Part shown: one piece after another, positions 46,104-59,249 of the stretch | Layout: each line of letters opens with the position of its first letter | Numbering within the stretch: position 1 is the first letter of the stretch | From: Scedosporium boydii | Lineage: Eukaryota; Ascomycota; Sordariomycetes; Microascales; Microascaceae | Assembly (NCBI GenBank): GCA_002221725.1 | Contig: NJFT01000081.1 | Coordinates: 62,001-126,000 of the forward strand | DNA length: 64,000 nt | Reading direction: 5' to 3' | Notes under the pieces: generated by a model | What the model was told of the DNA's origin: nothing | The model's database searches: none | The model's input: the letters and a program-made list of their open reading frames with translations, nothing else | Made by a program: the position numbers and the translations under genes

Positions 46104-47034
46104 ATCGTGATGTCGGCCTGCGGGAAACGGATAGTCGAGGGCGATTCGGCTCGACCTCACAATCGATCGCGAGTAGGAGGCTGAAAGACGATTGCTGGTA
46201 TGTAAGGAGGGACCGCCGGAATAAATTTAGTGTGGCGATTGGCGACTTTTCTTATCTCGTAGTTGACCTTGTCTCAGGCGCTGTCTCAGGGCTTAAGGTG
46301 CGATTGTCTGGGGGCGAGGTTGGCTGACAGTTAGGCCCTGCGATTGCGCTACAGATACACCTAGCGCTCCTGGGCGGGAGGAAGGGAAACCAAACGAAAA
46401 TAAAATGGCCAGAGGAGAAAAAGGGAACAAATAATAGGAAAAAAAATAATAGCCGTATAAACAAGTCGGAAAAGATTGGCTGAGGATCTCTGCCGATGGA
46501 CGCGAAAATGTTCCGGTGGGCCTTTTGATTGCGACACAGGAAAGTCAAGAGGTGGAGCGATCAAGTTCGTCAAAGGCTATCTGTTTCGGTCCGTATTGTC
46601 GTCCCAATGGTCAACGGCTGCTGCCAAAAGGAGGTTGATTTGCTTTGAAGTGGATGAAGCGAGACACCGTTGGGAGAAACAGCGAGCTCGTATTAGACGT
46701 GCAAGTATCACTAAGGAGAACGACGGAGGTGAATGAGGGCGGATACGAAGGTGGTACCAAGTTCGAGGGTTCGGGGTTTGATCCTGTCAAGGGAGAGCGT
46801 TCTGATGCAGGAACCAGCCAGAAGGAGTAGGGATCTTGAGGATTTGGGGGATGTCGAGAAGTTTTTCGTTTCCCGATGGCTGTGCCTTTTGAGGTGCCAA
46901 CGACACGGGGCCCTTTACTCTTCGCCTTTACTTTTTTTCCCCCTGGTTCGGGACCTTCCAGTGGCGGTTCGACGGTTGTAACTTGGAGGTCTAAGCGGGA
47001 AAATGGTGTCTTCAACGGGTTGATCGGTTATAGT

Positions 47035-47045
47035 GTACTTCGTAC
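47035..47045 (+). repeat. Dispersed motif GTACTTCGTAC
   Basis: Exact copy in the 4.4-kb gene-poor interval; a near-copy in reverse orientation is 78 bp downstream at 47123. Confidence 0.8.
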
Positions 47046-48452
47046 CTGTAGAACAGCCACCAGACGCGTCTGGATTCAGCACCTTCACACCACGAAAATT
47101 CCCGTCGAGTGTCAGAGCGCAAGTACGAAGTAGCGGGGAGCATCGAGATGGAAAAAAGGGGAGGCACAGATAGGCCGAAGAGCTGAGGAACTTCGCAGGA
47201 TATCGTCTTTCCCTTTTCTCTCCAAGGAGACCGTGAGCACGCCAGCGGATGGCAGAGTCTCATCACCAGGGTCGTAGTGATTATGGTGATGGAAATAGCG
47301 TGGGATTATCCTCAGTACAAGTCACATCTCATATCCAAATCTACTTCGCATGTAACAGTTCGGAATCAACGTGCCTTCTCCTTCTCTAGTAGTAATATCG
47401 GTGGCAGAGTGTTTCTCTGCGTGGAGGTGACCAACCCACCTCTTTCCTACTTTCCCCCGTGGTAGCGATGGATATCTGCATCAAACACTGCGGAGGACCT
47501 TGTAGGCCAGTATTACAGACCGGGCCAACACGAGCCCACTCGCTTGACCGCCGCCAATCTGACCCGTCATGTCACGGCTCAAATGCTTGCAGGGAATATC
47601 TGCAGGACAAGTGCTGATAATTCCGCTTCTGTCTGGGGTATTTCGGACTTCACAGTGGGGAAGAGGTAGTTTTCTTTGGAAGATAGGCAACTTCATGGTG
47701 TACATCACTCCTGCCCCCCCTACAAAGTGGAGAAGTACGTACCTCAGGACAGCTCAGGAATTGACGCCAGTCCGAGGCTCGAAAATTCCTGTTGACAGGG
47801 CCTGGCTGGTGGTGCCTGACCCCTGAAAGGGCTTCGTATCACGGAAAAGACTGAGGTCGGGAAGTTGTTGTGCCTTGCACGCCGGTGACCTGTGACAGGC
47901 TCCGCAGAACATCTAGGTACGAAGTATCTCCATGTTCGTGCGGTGATGTAATGTCTGATGGACCCTTACTTCGTAATTCTCGAAACGGAGTACAAACCGA
48001 GAACGAAGTGTGAAATGAGAAATTGCCCCCATTGATTTTGATTGATCTTGCAACTGTGCCCAAATCAAAAACCCCACCCTCGCCTTATCACATGCAGATG
48101 GGAGAGAAGGAACCACTCTAAAAAGTGAGCCCATGGTACGAAATACTCCAAGACAAGATAAGAACAGGGCGCAATGTGGTGGATGCTGAGAAGGCTTGCC
48201 TGAGTCCCTCCTCCCCCCTGCTCCAAAATGACCCTAGTCTGGAATGGTAATCCAGGGGTTTTCCATCCTGCCAGCCACTCATCAGCGAAGCTTCCCTCCG
48301 GGACGCGAGTATGTACACTACGAAGTAAACTTACAACAATGAAGGGCGCTGGTGATACTACTTCATACTTTGGGCTTCATACCTCGTCCAAGGCGGGGAA
48401 GGCCTAGCCGACACCCAGGGGCCAGATCCTTTGCGGCGCCAAGGAGCAGGCA

Positions 48453-48463
48453 GTACTTCGTAC
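48453..48463 (+). repeat. Dispersed motif GTACTTCGTAC
   Basis: Exact copy, followed directly by a partial second copy (TACTTCG). Confidence 0.8.
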
Positions 48464-48869
48464 TTCGCAAGATCAATATCCATCTGAGAAAACAATTATG
48501 AGTGAATACCGAAGTGGTAGTTGAACGCTTTCTGCGATTTTGGGTCGTCATTGATCTTGTTGATCCCTCCTGCAGGGACCGGGATTGTCTTCAAGGAATA
48601 TGGCGTCGACCCAGAGATCCGTGTTTCACCCCGCGCCATGATTCAGGCATTGTCCAACAGAACATCCTGTTGCGCATAGAGAGACTTGTCTTCACGCCAA
48701 CAACGCCAACGCCAACAACTTGGGATTGAGAAGATCAGCGTAATTACCTAACTCGCATGCAGAATTGACCATATGACAACAAATCCCGAGGGTAGCCCTA
48801 GCCATTTCCTCTCTCTCCTGCTGGAGTGTCAGAAAACAGTACGGATCAACAAGCCCGGTATCCCAGGAC

Positions 48870-48879
48870 ATCAATTGAT
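48870..48879. repeat. Palindrome ATCAATTGAT, copy 3
   Basis: Exact 10-bp palindrome in the gene-poor interval. Confidence 0.8.
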
Positions 48880-50266
48880 CCATGCGGACGTTATCTGTCA
48901 AAGGCCTTTCCCGTCTTTGACGTTCGCAGCCAAGAAGATGAGAAATGGCTCCGCCTCGCTGACTTGTTTTATCGAGCTCTCGACTTGTAATACAAATACA
49001 TTAAATGGCATCGTGGCTGCCCCTGATCCGGCACTTGTTGTTTGTCTTCAGCCCTGACCGTCGAAAACCATGTTTTCGAAACACAATCCATTCGATCAAT
49101 GCGTCTCAAGACCTCTCTTTCTCCAACGAGCAGGTCGGTTTGCCCCCCACTCATTTAAACGCATAACAAGATGTGATGCAATGCTACCGTTTCTACCGAG
49201 AGAAGCTTTATGCTCTCCGCAACAAGACTACGATTTGACATCAGTCTCTACCTCGCGCACTATTTTCCGAAGCCCTGCGATCTGGGCTCAAGCTCCTAAA
49301 ATGATCACTGCAAGCGAATGATATCCCTGTTCCAATCTCGACTCGACCCATCAACCCAACTTTATACCCTCGCCGCGGGCAAGTCGAACTGTCTAAGCAG
49401 AGCGAGCGAAGGCGCAATGGTTCATGTTGGCAGGCAGCTTCTTGAGTGGTCGCGTGGGGAAGTACTTCACACAGCCACGGGGACCCCACCTTTTTGGAGA
49501 AGATGCATTGGCCTCACCTTCTGAGCCGAGCCTTTCTTGGCCTTTCTCGAGTACCTCTAGAAGCGAAGCATCGGAATACTTTCCATGGTCATGGCTGATC
49601 GGTCGGCGAAGACTGCTTGGACCACTCCGAACTATTTATTGTTCGACAGGAACCTTCAGGCCGGGCAATGAGGATTAGTCATGGCATGTTCGGAAATTCA
49701 ACTTTGGACTCGGAGCCGAGGTTGAGGCCCAGAAGGTTAGGTGGACGCTTAAGGTTTTCTTGGGTTTCCTTCCATGCCTTGAAGTACTGAGCCGTTGAGA
49801 ATAGCAGGGGACAGCGGACGCTACAGAACGAGAGGTACAGACACCAGTTGCCCACTGTGTTTCCAAGATGAAATGGGAAACTCTGTTCGCATCTGGCGCT
49901 CATCGCTCATCGTCAGAGGCAGAACCGGCGCCCCTCGCCATCACGTCACCCCAGATCTAAATCGAATAATCTTCGAACCTTCGCCGCCCATTGGCCAATT
50001 ACATCACCATCTCGCAAGCACCACACTAACCCCAGAATCGCTTGACTCTGTGGGTGAGAAAAAAAATCCGCACGCCGGCGCCGGAGATGCCAGGCACCGG
50101 GCCCCATTTGGTTACTCATTCCCATAGGTTAGTTCACTGGGACACATTTATTTTTTTATTCTCTCACTCTTTCCTTCTCTTCCGTACAAAGTGGAACAAA
50201 AAAAAAAGGTCCAAGGGCCATTCTGGAGTGTACCGCGTATCTGGAGTCATGATTTAGAACGAGATC

Positions 50267-50274
50267 TATATAAG
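50267..50274 (+). promoter_or_regulatory. TATA box TATATAAG of the decarboxylase gene
   Basis: TATATAAG lies about 251 bp upstream of the ATG at 50525, followed by a C/T-rich stretch near 50380-50420 where transcription could begin. Confidence 0.45.
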
Positions 50275-50524
50275 AAGCTGCAAAGAGTGGGAAAAAATAG
50301 AACAAGGAAACGCATTCCTCCTCCTCTTGTCTGCACAAGTCTCAAGTCCTCTACTCGCGTGGTTTTCTCGAATTTTTTTTTTTCTGTTCTTTTTCTTTCT
50401 CCCCTTTGTTTTCCTCCACCACACTCTGCACATCACCAGGAAACAATAGTCCCCACACCGCGAAGGGGAATAAGAGAAAAGGGGAAAACATAAAAATTCA
50501 CCGCGGGGACTACAATCAGATAGG

Positions 50525-52305
50525 ATGGGCGGGGCAAGCAACCCTGCTGTCGACGAGCACCAGTCTCTGAATAGGGCTGACGAAGTCCAAGATGCAAGTG
50601 GCTCCCCTTCCCCAGCCCCCGACTATTCTCCCGTTCCCCACAATATCCGTAATGCGTTCGTATCTTTGTACAGGTCCCCGGAGCTAACATCATGCCTTGG
50701 TATCATAGCTCCTGGATGCAGTCAAGGCTCTTATTATACCGTTCATCCGCAGTGCGGATGAGGCGGCTCCTCTGAAAGCGTCCGGTAACTCGACGGTCAC
50801 TGCTTCTACTGGTGAGAAGTGGAATGCTCTCGTCGACGAGCATGAGCCTGAGGCCTTACTACAGAAGTTCAAGCTTGAGCTTCCAGATAAGGCGCAAGGC
50901 AAGGATGGGGTCCTCGAATTGGTCCAACAGGTGCTAAAGTACAGCGTCAACACGTGGGACCAAGGGTTCATGGACAAGCTCTATGCAAGCAACACTGCCG
51001 TGAGTAGTTCTTTGTCTCGGATCATGCTGGAAGACACACACAAGTACTGAATCAAGGATAGGTCGGTGTTGTTGCAGACTTGTTACTCTCTGTCCTAAAC
51101 ACAAATGTGAGTCGTTGATACCCAACTCGGAAGGGATAGCAGCAGTGCTAACTTCGTGGTGTTCGTAGCTTCATGTGTACCAGGTATCACCTGCCTTGAC
51201 TCTAATAGAGAAGCTCACAGCTAGACAATTCGCGAGGCTGTTTGGATTTACCGGCCCTAGAGCAGGCGGAGTCGTCTGCCAGGGCGGAAGCTCATCCAAT
51301 TTCACTTCTCTTGTCATCGCCAAGAACACTCTCTACCCGGAGACCAAGTTGACTGGCAACGCTGGTCACGACTTTGCCATCTTCACCAGTGTCCACGGCC
51401 ACTACTCTGTCGAGAAGGGTGCGATATCATGCGGTTTGGGCAAGTCGAGCGTCCGAACCATCCCCGTTGACGAGTTCGGCTCCATGATACCCTCGGCGCT
51501 CCGAGACGCTGTCGTTCAGGCCAAGTCGGAAGGAAAGACGCCGTTCTACGTCAACGCTACCGCCGGCACAACGGTATTGGGATCGTACGACCCGCTGGAG
51601 GAAATCTCGGCCATCTGCAAGGAATTCAACCTCTGGATGCACGTAGACGGTAGCTGGGGAGGCCCGGCAATCCTATCGCACAAGCACAGCCTCAAGATGA
51701 AGGGATCGCATCTCGCGGACTCTCTGACGGTCAACCCCCACAAGATGCTCAACGCCCCAGTAACCTGCTCCTTCCTCCTCACCCCCGACATCAAGGTCTT
51801 CCACAAGGCCAACAGCCTCCCAGCTGGTTACCTCTTCCACTCCGTAGACGAAGGCGAGGTGTGGGACCTCGCAGACCTCACCCTTCAATGCGGTCGCCGT
51901 GGCGATGCTGTCAAGCTCGCGCTGGCGTGGACGTACTACGGAGCGCAGGGCTTCGAGCAACAGATCGACCACGCCTTTAACATGGCAGCGTACCTGGCGA
52001 CGCTCATCGATGGGAGCGCCGACGTCGTGCTCGTGTCGACGAACCCGCCGCCGTGCCTGCAGGTGTGCTTCTACTACGCGCCGGGCGGGGAGGTCTCGGA
52101 TGACGCGGCGCTCAACACGAGGACGACGAGCGCGGTGGCGAGGAGGTTGGTTTCGAGGGGGTTCATGATCGATTATGCGCCGGGCGAGAAGGGAAGTTTC
52201 TTTAGGGTGGTCGTGAACTGTCAGACGTTGAGCGGGACTGTGGAAGGGTTGGTGAAGGCGGTTGAGGAAGTTGGGAAGGAGGTCTGGAACGAGAACAAGG
52301 CATAA
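50525..52305 (+). CDS. Group II PLP-dependent decarboxylase (GAD/cysteine-sulfinate-decarboxylase-like)
   Basis: Four exons, 50525-50659, 50709-50999, 51062-51106 and 51169-52305, join in phase 0 to give 535 aa. One exon is only 15 codons (VGVVADLLLSVLNTN). Seen: the GGSSSNFTSLV substrate/phosphate region, NATAGTTVLGSYDP, HVDGSWGGPA with the Asp that holds the PLP pyridine nitrogen, and K349 in NPHKMLNAP, the Schiff-base lysine. Length and motifs match glutamate or cysteine-sulfinate decarboxylases. The acidic-amino-acid substrate is likely but not decided by sequence; aspartate or 2,4-diaminobutyrate decarboxylase is possible. No signal peptide; cytosolic. Confidence 0.93.
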
Positions 52306-54046
52306 AGGGCTGGGTGTGTTTGATAATACATAGACTGGTTTGATGTATCCTGATAGATCCCGACTTATGATGGTTTGACGTACTTTGTACATGGTTTGCT
52401 ATTCAACATGGTTTAATCTCTTCAGTTGACGCCCACGTGCATCTAGTACAATGATGTTGCAGATCGATCATCGATCACCCTGACCCTGTGGATCATGGAA
52501 CTTTATTGTGTACGAAGTACGGTGATTCCTGTCGAATGTGTCGTCGAGGATCGCTGGTCATTGTCATACCCTTGTTGAGGTTAAATATTGTTTGGGCGAC
52601 CGAACTACATAGTATTAGGCTGTTCGTCTTACATGTCACTATTCTGTACGCTCCGCGATATCAAACCCTTTCAATCAAATTGGGAGGGGCGCATAGGGCA
52701 CACGACAATCCCCCGCTCATTGACCTGGACTCGTGTCTTGTACCGGATACTTTCTTCAAGCGACCGTTTCCACCAATCATCACCAAAAATAGATACCTCG
52801 CAAGTATTATCGACCTGGTGATCTGTCTCTATTGATGAAGGCATCCGTCGTGCCAAAATTGAACGACCTGTCTCTTGGAAATAGCGCAGAATAACGACAC
52901 GAAAACAAAAAATTAGAGCTCAAAGACATCGATGCCAATAATTGCACCCAACTTGGCCTGTCAATCGCGTCTGAGACAGGGGAGAGTGAATTCATGAGAC
53001 ACTAGAGCCCTGAGCTGACTCTCAGAAACTGACAGCTGGCAACTGGCAACCGCGGGATTCAGGCTCGTCTCACCGCTGACAGTGACCATTGTCCACCAAG
53101 ATGAGGACACCGCCCCCCTTTATCGTCGCTGGAGTCGCCTCAAGTCTTCCCCAGTGCCGGCTCACAGCACGACCTCGCGTCTGTCCACACCATCCAATTG
53201 TTCGGGACTCTGGTGCCTGTCCAAATTTACTGCCTGGCCACATTTCGTTCCTCTCCCTCCAATCCCCCCAGACGAAAAACCTCCGCACGCCGCAACTTCG
53301 CATTGCACTGCCTTCCTGGCCCCTGCTTCCAGTTCTCGAATTGCTGGGAAACAAAAACGAAAAAAAAAAAAAAAGGTTCGTTCTCTAAGCCACCTCCCTT
53401 GATGCTTCATCGTATTTTTTTCTTCTCTTTTGGCCGTTGTTCCTGTGTTTTGGGAATATTTTCGTTTCAAGTAGGCCTTTTTGGACCCCTGTTGGCCTCG
53501 GGCGCATCCGTACTCGCACAAGGCTGTTGGCCCGTTTCGGCGCGTTTTTTTCTTCTGTTTGCTCAGTTTGAATCCACATTCCCCTTTTCACCAAGGCCCT
53601 ATTGTCCTTTCGAAGCAAAAATCCGCCAATTCACGACCCTGCACGGCAGGTCTGCCTTTCGATAAAGCTGACCTCGGTTGACCTCGTAGCAATAGACGTT
53701 GAACATTTGTCTCCCTCAACCGAAAAAAACCCCCGGTGGCTTCTGCTTTGGCCAGCTAGAAACGAGAGCGTCTGACCTCCTAATACCAACTCCCTCATCC
53801 CCGAGACACCTCGATCCTGCAAGCCAACTCTCCTCGCCCGCTCCAAATCGCTACCGGCAATAGCTACAAGCTCTCCAATCAGCTTTTCTCCTGCCGTCTC
53901 CGTTTCTCTCCTTCCCCCCTTCCACTCCTGCGTCCGACGGCTGCGCCACCCACGCTCCGCTTCCAAATTCGCACAACACAGACGAACGACCTTGAAAACC
54001 CCAGACCGCAACATCCTATCTCCTCATCCCCCCTCCACAAACCACA
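52306..54046. other. Intergenic, 1.7 kb
   Basis: No gene seen. It has one exact GTACGAAGTAC (52510-52520), GTACTTTGTAC near 52380 and an A tract at about 53360-53374. The last 300 bp before 54047 are C/T-rich, as expected of a 5' leader. Confidence 0.55.
52510..52520 (-). repeat. Dispersed motif GTACTTCGTAC, reverse orientation
   Basis: Exact GTACGAAGTAC on the plus strand, about 205 bp after the decarboxylase stop codon. Confidence 0.8.
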
Positions 54047-55450
54047 ATGTCTTCATCGGGCCTAACGCGGCGCCGTGGTGCAGGCGCCAGCGGTGGAGAT
54101 GGCGAGGCCGGCAGCAGTTCGCCCGGCGCGCCTCGAGCCGGCTCGTCGAGTAACTTTAAGGACAGCGCCCCCGAAACGAGCTACGAGAGCGGCGAGAACG
54201 GACACAAGATTGCCTTTGACCCGCGCGATATCAGCGAGAGCGTTGAGCGGAGCAAGCAGCCCAAGTTGACGTTGATGGAGGAGGTGTTACTACTTGGATT
54301 GAAAGATAAGCAGGTACGCACACGTCGTGAGAAGGGGGGCGCGTGATGAGTAGTACACAAGGAACGTGAAGGGCTATCGCGACAGATATAGCTGACGTTG
54401 CTTTCTTTTTACAGGGATACCTCTCTTTCTGGAACGACAACATCTCGTACGCCCTCAGAGGATGCATAGTCATCGAACTTGCTTTCCGCGGACGGGTTAG
54501 CATGCAGAAGGACCCTTCGAGGCGGCGGTTCCCCCTTCCCGATCGTATAATTGAAGTTATTGATGATACCCTTACCGGCGAGGTTCTTCTTGACGAGGCC
54601 TTGAAGTTGATGAAGTCAAGCGAGAAGATGAGCGTTAGCTCCTGGATCGATCTACTGAGTGGTACGCACGACAGACCGCACCCCGCCTCTATATCTCTCG
54701 AGACACCTCCTACCTCTAAAGACACGCAAGCACACACAACACTGAATATACACCGTATTTTCTAACCCTCTTTTCTTTCTGCCTTTTTACTAACACAAAG
54801 CCTCTAACCCCTAGGCGAAACCTGGAACCTCATGAAAATAGGCTACCAGCTCAAACAAGTCCGCGAACGCCTCGCAAAAGGCCTCGTAGACAAAGGCATC
54901 CTCCGCACCGAAAAGCGCAATTTCCTCCTCTTCGACATGGCCACCCACCCCGTGGCCGACGGCGGCGCCAAGGAGGAGCTCCGCCGCCGCGTCCGTAACG
55001 TCCTCACCCAGCGCACCGTCGTCCTCGCGGGCAACCAGTTCCTGCCCGAGAACCTCGAGTTCCGCCACCTCCGCACCATCGCCATGGTCTGCGCCGCCTA
55101 CGCCGCCAACGTGCTCGAGAACGCGCTCTCGTCGCTGGGCCACGAGGCGAGGGAGCGGGCGTTCGCGCAGACGGACGATTTGTTGGCGGATTATAGCCAG
55201 TGGCCTTTTGGGAGGAAGGCGGTGGGGAATGGGGTCGGGGCGAATTTGCCGGGTGTTATAGCTGAGGTGGGTTGATGGACATGAACACACATTTGATCCC
55301 TCTCTCTCTACGTTTTACGTTATCCGACTTTGGATTTTGAGACTGACAATGACTTTATAGGAGGTGAACAATGCCAAGGATAGGGAACTTCAGCTCGAAG
55401 TTGTTGCCGCATGCTTGAACGTATTCACTACTCTCGACTCTCTCCTGTAA
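54047..55450 (+). CDS. VPS74: VPS74/GOLPH3 family phosphoinositide-binding Golgi protein
   Basis: Four exons, 54047-54313, 54415-54661, 54815-55266 and 55361-55450, join in phase (0, 1, 0) to give 351 aa. The GPP34 domain begins at [25 protein letters not shown]; the Trp in SFWND is part of the known PI4P pocket. [44 protein letters not shown] and the [11 protein letters not shown] hairpin follow the family order. The protein retains glycosyltransferases in the Golgi by bridging PI4P, COPI and enzyme tails. The N-terminal 75 residues are disordered, Gly/Ser/Arg-rich; yeast Vps74 uses a short Arg cluster here for COPI, and TRRRG (7-11) may serve that purpose. Confidence 0.95.
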
Positions 55451-56385
55451 ACTTCCTGGATCAAACAACCTTTATATTCGCTTTATCTTTTCCGTACACC
55501 TTTTCTTTCCTCGCTAATAACTTGCCCCCCAAAAAAAAAATAATTCAAAAAGAAAGAAAGCCTACTCGAATTGAGATGACACCCCCTACCTACATCTGAT
55601 TCTTCTTCTCCCAGGTATAACAAGGGAATGGAAAGCTAGGAGCTGGCTGGGTAATTTTTTGTTTTCAAGAGCTGGTGGAAAAAAGATATTCCTGGAGTAT
55701 ATGGTCCGTTTTTGTTTCTTCTTTGCCAAAAACCAAAAACTTCTGCTCTCGAGGATGAAGCTTCACTGGCTTGAATTGGTGGACGAAAAGATAAGAGAAT
55801 CTGTGAGATGAAAAAGGGAGAGAATTTCCGACGTGATGAGGGCTTTTGGGGGAGGGGATCATGGTCTCTCTTGGAAAGGGGGGTAACTAAGAAACCGGGG
55901 ACTTGGTTCGTAAACTGGGTTTTCAAGGGTTATATTACAAATGTTGATAGTGTTTTCTGGTAGTTCTTCTCTGGTGTTTGACAGCTTTCTTTCTTTCTTT
56001 CTTCTCTCGTTTATCCCTTTTCTTGATGGGGACTGTTTTGTGATATTTATGCCGCTTTTGTTTGTATAGAAGGATGTTGTTTTGAGCCCATCGATAGCGA
56101 TGCCGTGAAGGGATCCTGCGCAGGTTAGAGATTGGCAACATTAACCGCTTTCAGTGTGAAGGAGGGTAGGAAAATGAATAGCTATTGAGCCAATACAGAA
56201 ATACCCATTTTTTGCGAATCCGTAAATGCTGCGAGAAAAGAAGGAAGAGAGAGAAATAAAAAAGGAAGGAAATCAAAAACGCCTTTCCATGCATCACAAA
56301 AAGAAAAGAAAAAAAATGAGAGAAATCTTACAGCCCCCCCATCAAGCCGATTCATCAAAACATGATCCCCTCATCCCTCCTCCGT
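55451..56385. other. Intergenic between convergent 3' ends
   Basis: 0.9 kb of 3' flanks, AT-rich with CTTT repeats near 55986-56004. No gene seen. Confidence 0.55.
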
Positions 56386-58228
56386 TCATTTCTTCCCAGC
56401 ACCGCCAAACCTCCCCTCAAAACCAGGCCGATTCTTCTTCTTGGCACCCGCACCACCCTTCTTCTTCCCCAGCTTCCCCAACTTCTTCTCCTCCTTCCTC
56501 TTCCGGATGTTCTCCTCCCTCTTCTTCTGCCGCTGCTTGATGCCGGACTCGACGGCCTGCTTCCTGTCCTTCCACTCCTTTTCGCTCTTGCGCTTCGTGC
56601 GCTCCTTGCGTTTGACGGCCTTTTTCAAGAGTCCTTCGTCGTCGCGGATCTTCTCGCCCTCGGCGCGACGCCGCGCGGTTAACCACGTTTCCTTCTCCTC
56701 GATCTCCTTGCGCTTCTCCTCATCCAGCTCGGCGAGCCGCTTCTTCTGGTTCTGGAGCTTAAGCAGCGCAGTCTTGGGGTCCGAGGGTCCCTTCTTGTGC
56801 TCGCGGTTCAGCACGTAACTAAGATCGTGCGAGAGCTGAGAGCCGTCCCCGAACGCCACCCTACCAAACGAGAAGTTCCCCTCGTCGAATTCATCCCCGG
56901 GACTCATCACTGACGGCGAATTCGCCTTCAGCGCCTCCTCCCGCTTCCGCTCCTCCTCAAGCTTAGCAACCTTGCGCATCTCCTTCTTATGCTCCTTGCG
57001 CTGGGCCTGCTTCTGCCGCCGTTGCTCGAGGAGTTCCTGCCGCGAGCGGATGGGCTTGCCGTCGGGCCCGTCGGCCTTGCGGGCGGCGCGGAGGGCGGCG
57101 AGGCGCGCGGCGAACCGCTCGCGGAAGGCTGTCGTGTCTTCGGGTATTTTTATGTGCTTCGGCTTGTCGGAGGGCGGGACGGCGGAGGATACGGAGGTGG
57201 TGGTGCTGGCGGCTTCGCCTTGGGCGGCTTGTTGAGAGAGGGCGTCGGAGGAGTCGAAGGTGGGGGAGTGGGGTTCGGAGGATGTGGACGATTCGTTGTC
57301 GGCTTGGGGGACGTTATTTGTTTGTTCAGCTGTCTCTGTGGCAGGCTCCTCCATCTCAACATATTCGGTTGTGGCGGTCGCGCCGGTGACGTCCTCTTTG
57401 TCCTCCTTGTTGTTCTTCTTCTCCTTCTTCTCCTTGGCGGCCGCCTTCTTAGCCGCCTTCTTCTCCTGCAGCTTCTGTGCCTTTTCCGCTTTCCTGGCCT
57501 TCTTCGCCTCCCGAGTAGCCTCGTCGAGTAATTGGTCGGCAGCCTTCTTCTCGTCGGTGGGGCTCTCAACCTTTAGCTTCTTCTTCTTCGGCCCGGGGGT
57601 TCCTTGGACCGTCGCCGTCTCATCGTCGGAGGGGGTATCCTTATTATCGGTCTCGGCATCCCTGTCTTCCAGCTTGCGCTTGTTTCCTTCCTTCTCGGGG
57701 GAGACAGTCTCTTGTTCGTCGTTGTCGTCGTCATCGTTTACGGCGTTCTCGGCGTCCAGGGCGGCTTGCGCTGCCTTGGCCGCTTTGGCCTTGGCCTTCT
57801 TTGCCTTCTTCTTGCTCTGTAAAAAAGAAAAGCGGGGATTTGTGAGTCCAGAGTAGAACGTAATGTATTGATTTGACAACATATCTGAGAAAACCCCTCT
57901 ATGCTTTGGGGGTGCACGAGAGGAGCTCGGCGTATCTAGGCACGAGACCTCAGGTGGAAGTTCGAACTAAAACGGACAACATACCTGTGGCTCATCATCA
58001 TCTGCATAATGCATCCTCGTCGGGATCAAGCTCAAAAGCCCACTAAACGCATTCTCATCCTCGGCGAGGCGTTTCTAAGAAAAAATATCCCATCTCGTAA
58101 GTTTTGAGCCATCCTCGAAAACAATTTGCCCTACCATCAGAAAGCGGGGCAACAAAGCAAGGGCCTTTGCTTGGATTCGAAAGGGGAAAATCAATTAAAA
58201 AACGAACCTGGAGTACAGAAGGCCCCAT
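56386..58228 (-). CDS. RRP14: SURF6/Rrp14-family nucleolar protein
   Basis: Three exons, 58228-58208, 58074-57985 and 57816-56386, join in phase 0 to give 513 aa. The first exon has only seven codons (MGPSVLQ). The N-terminal SURF6 signature is visible across exons 1-2 (RLAEDENAFSGLLSLIPTRMHY), followed by a long, highly charged middle rich in Lys, Glu and Ala. The C-terminal SURF6 domain contains FSFGRVAFGDGS, KKGPSDPKTALLKLQNQKKRL and WLTARRRAEGEKIRDDEGLLKKAVKRKE, and ends in a basic Gly/Lys tail. The yeast homologue acts in early 60S and 40S pre-rRNA processing in the nucleolus. Gene symbol is by family. Confidence 0.92.
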
Positions 58229-59249
58229 CCTGACTATTCTTAGACTTCTAGCAACTCGCCCGGAATTGTCGTCGTGGATAGGCGCGAGAATGAAGGAGAG
58301 TGCCACAAGGCCGTTGGGGGGAAGGGAAAAAAGTCGGTGGTGGGTGTGAACAAAGAGAAAACGGGTTGGTAAAATTTCGGTGATGGATTTGATTTCGCCC
58401 AGTAAAACCAAGCCAGAAGTGGGTATTTTGATTGGAAATTTTTGTGGAGGTTTTGGCTTGGCGAGAAATCTTGGCACTTTTTTTTCCTTTTTTCTGCCCG
58501 GGGGCGGTGAAGCCCTCATTTTTTGTCTGGAGCAGGAGCAACCACACGAGCTCTGAGCTAAAGTGGTACGTGCTCCGGTACCACATCCCACGTCCACTGA
58601 GACTAGATCGAGAAGTACCTATGTACCGAGGTACCCCCACCCTTGAGCACTTGTCCATCTCCGAGTCCTTGAAATCACGAGAAGCCCAGCTCCTTCGCAT
58701 CTCAGGATTCGCTCTATCAATATTGTAGCAAATATGTTGTCTTTAAGAAAAACAAAACCTCACGGTCTATAATAATCCCTGTAACCTCTTCCTAACGTTG
58801 AACCTAGAATAAAATGCGAGTGAGTCCATTAAGCAGGATCTAAGTTGCTACGGCTGTCTGGTGCAGGTAGGTGGCCGACCATATCTCGACTCTCGACTGG
58901 GTATCTCTGGTCCAGACCTAACACCCCATATCTCTCTCTTTGGTAATGGGATTATACATCAATGTTATGCTAATGACTTCCGAATGATTGAAATGACAAA
59001 GGAAACAGAAACATTGTAAAAAAAGACACCAGAGCCGACAGACACCTTTCGCAACAAGCCACGGATGCAATAACCATACGCCAGTACCGCAGAGCTCACA
59101 TGTCAACAGCTCTCTAATGAATGGCTGTAAAAGCCTAGAATTCCGAGAAACAAAAAAAAAAAAAAATGAAAACATGATAATAAATGATTTGTGAAGGATG
59201 AAGAATCCTGGGTTGACAGTCAGCGAAAGCCGCGAATCTCGTGGTTGAA
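58229..59249. other. Intergenic, 1 kb
   Basis: Promoter of SURF6 and 3' flank of HPC2. GGTAC-rich words are near 58566-58635 and an A tract is at 59152-59165. No gene seen. Confidence 0.55.

Larger units (their letters stand above)
46104..50524. other. Gene-poor interval, 4.4 kb, rich in GTAC-type motifs
   Basis: No gene could be built. It has exact GTACTTCGTAC at 47035 and 48453, near-copies around 47123, 47918, 47966, 48133 and 48313, and ATCAATTGAT at 48870. Both flanking genes point away from it, so it holds their promoters; the TATA box for the decarboxylase is at 50267-50274. A non-coding transcript or an eroded repeat could lie here. Confidence 0.6.
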
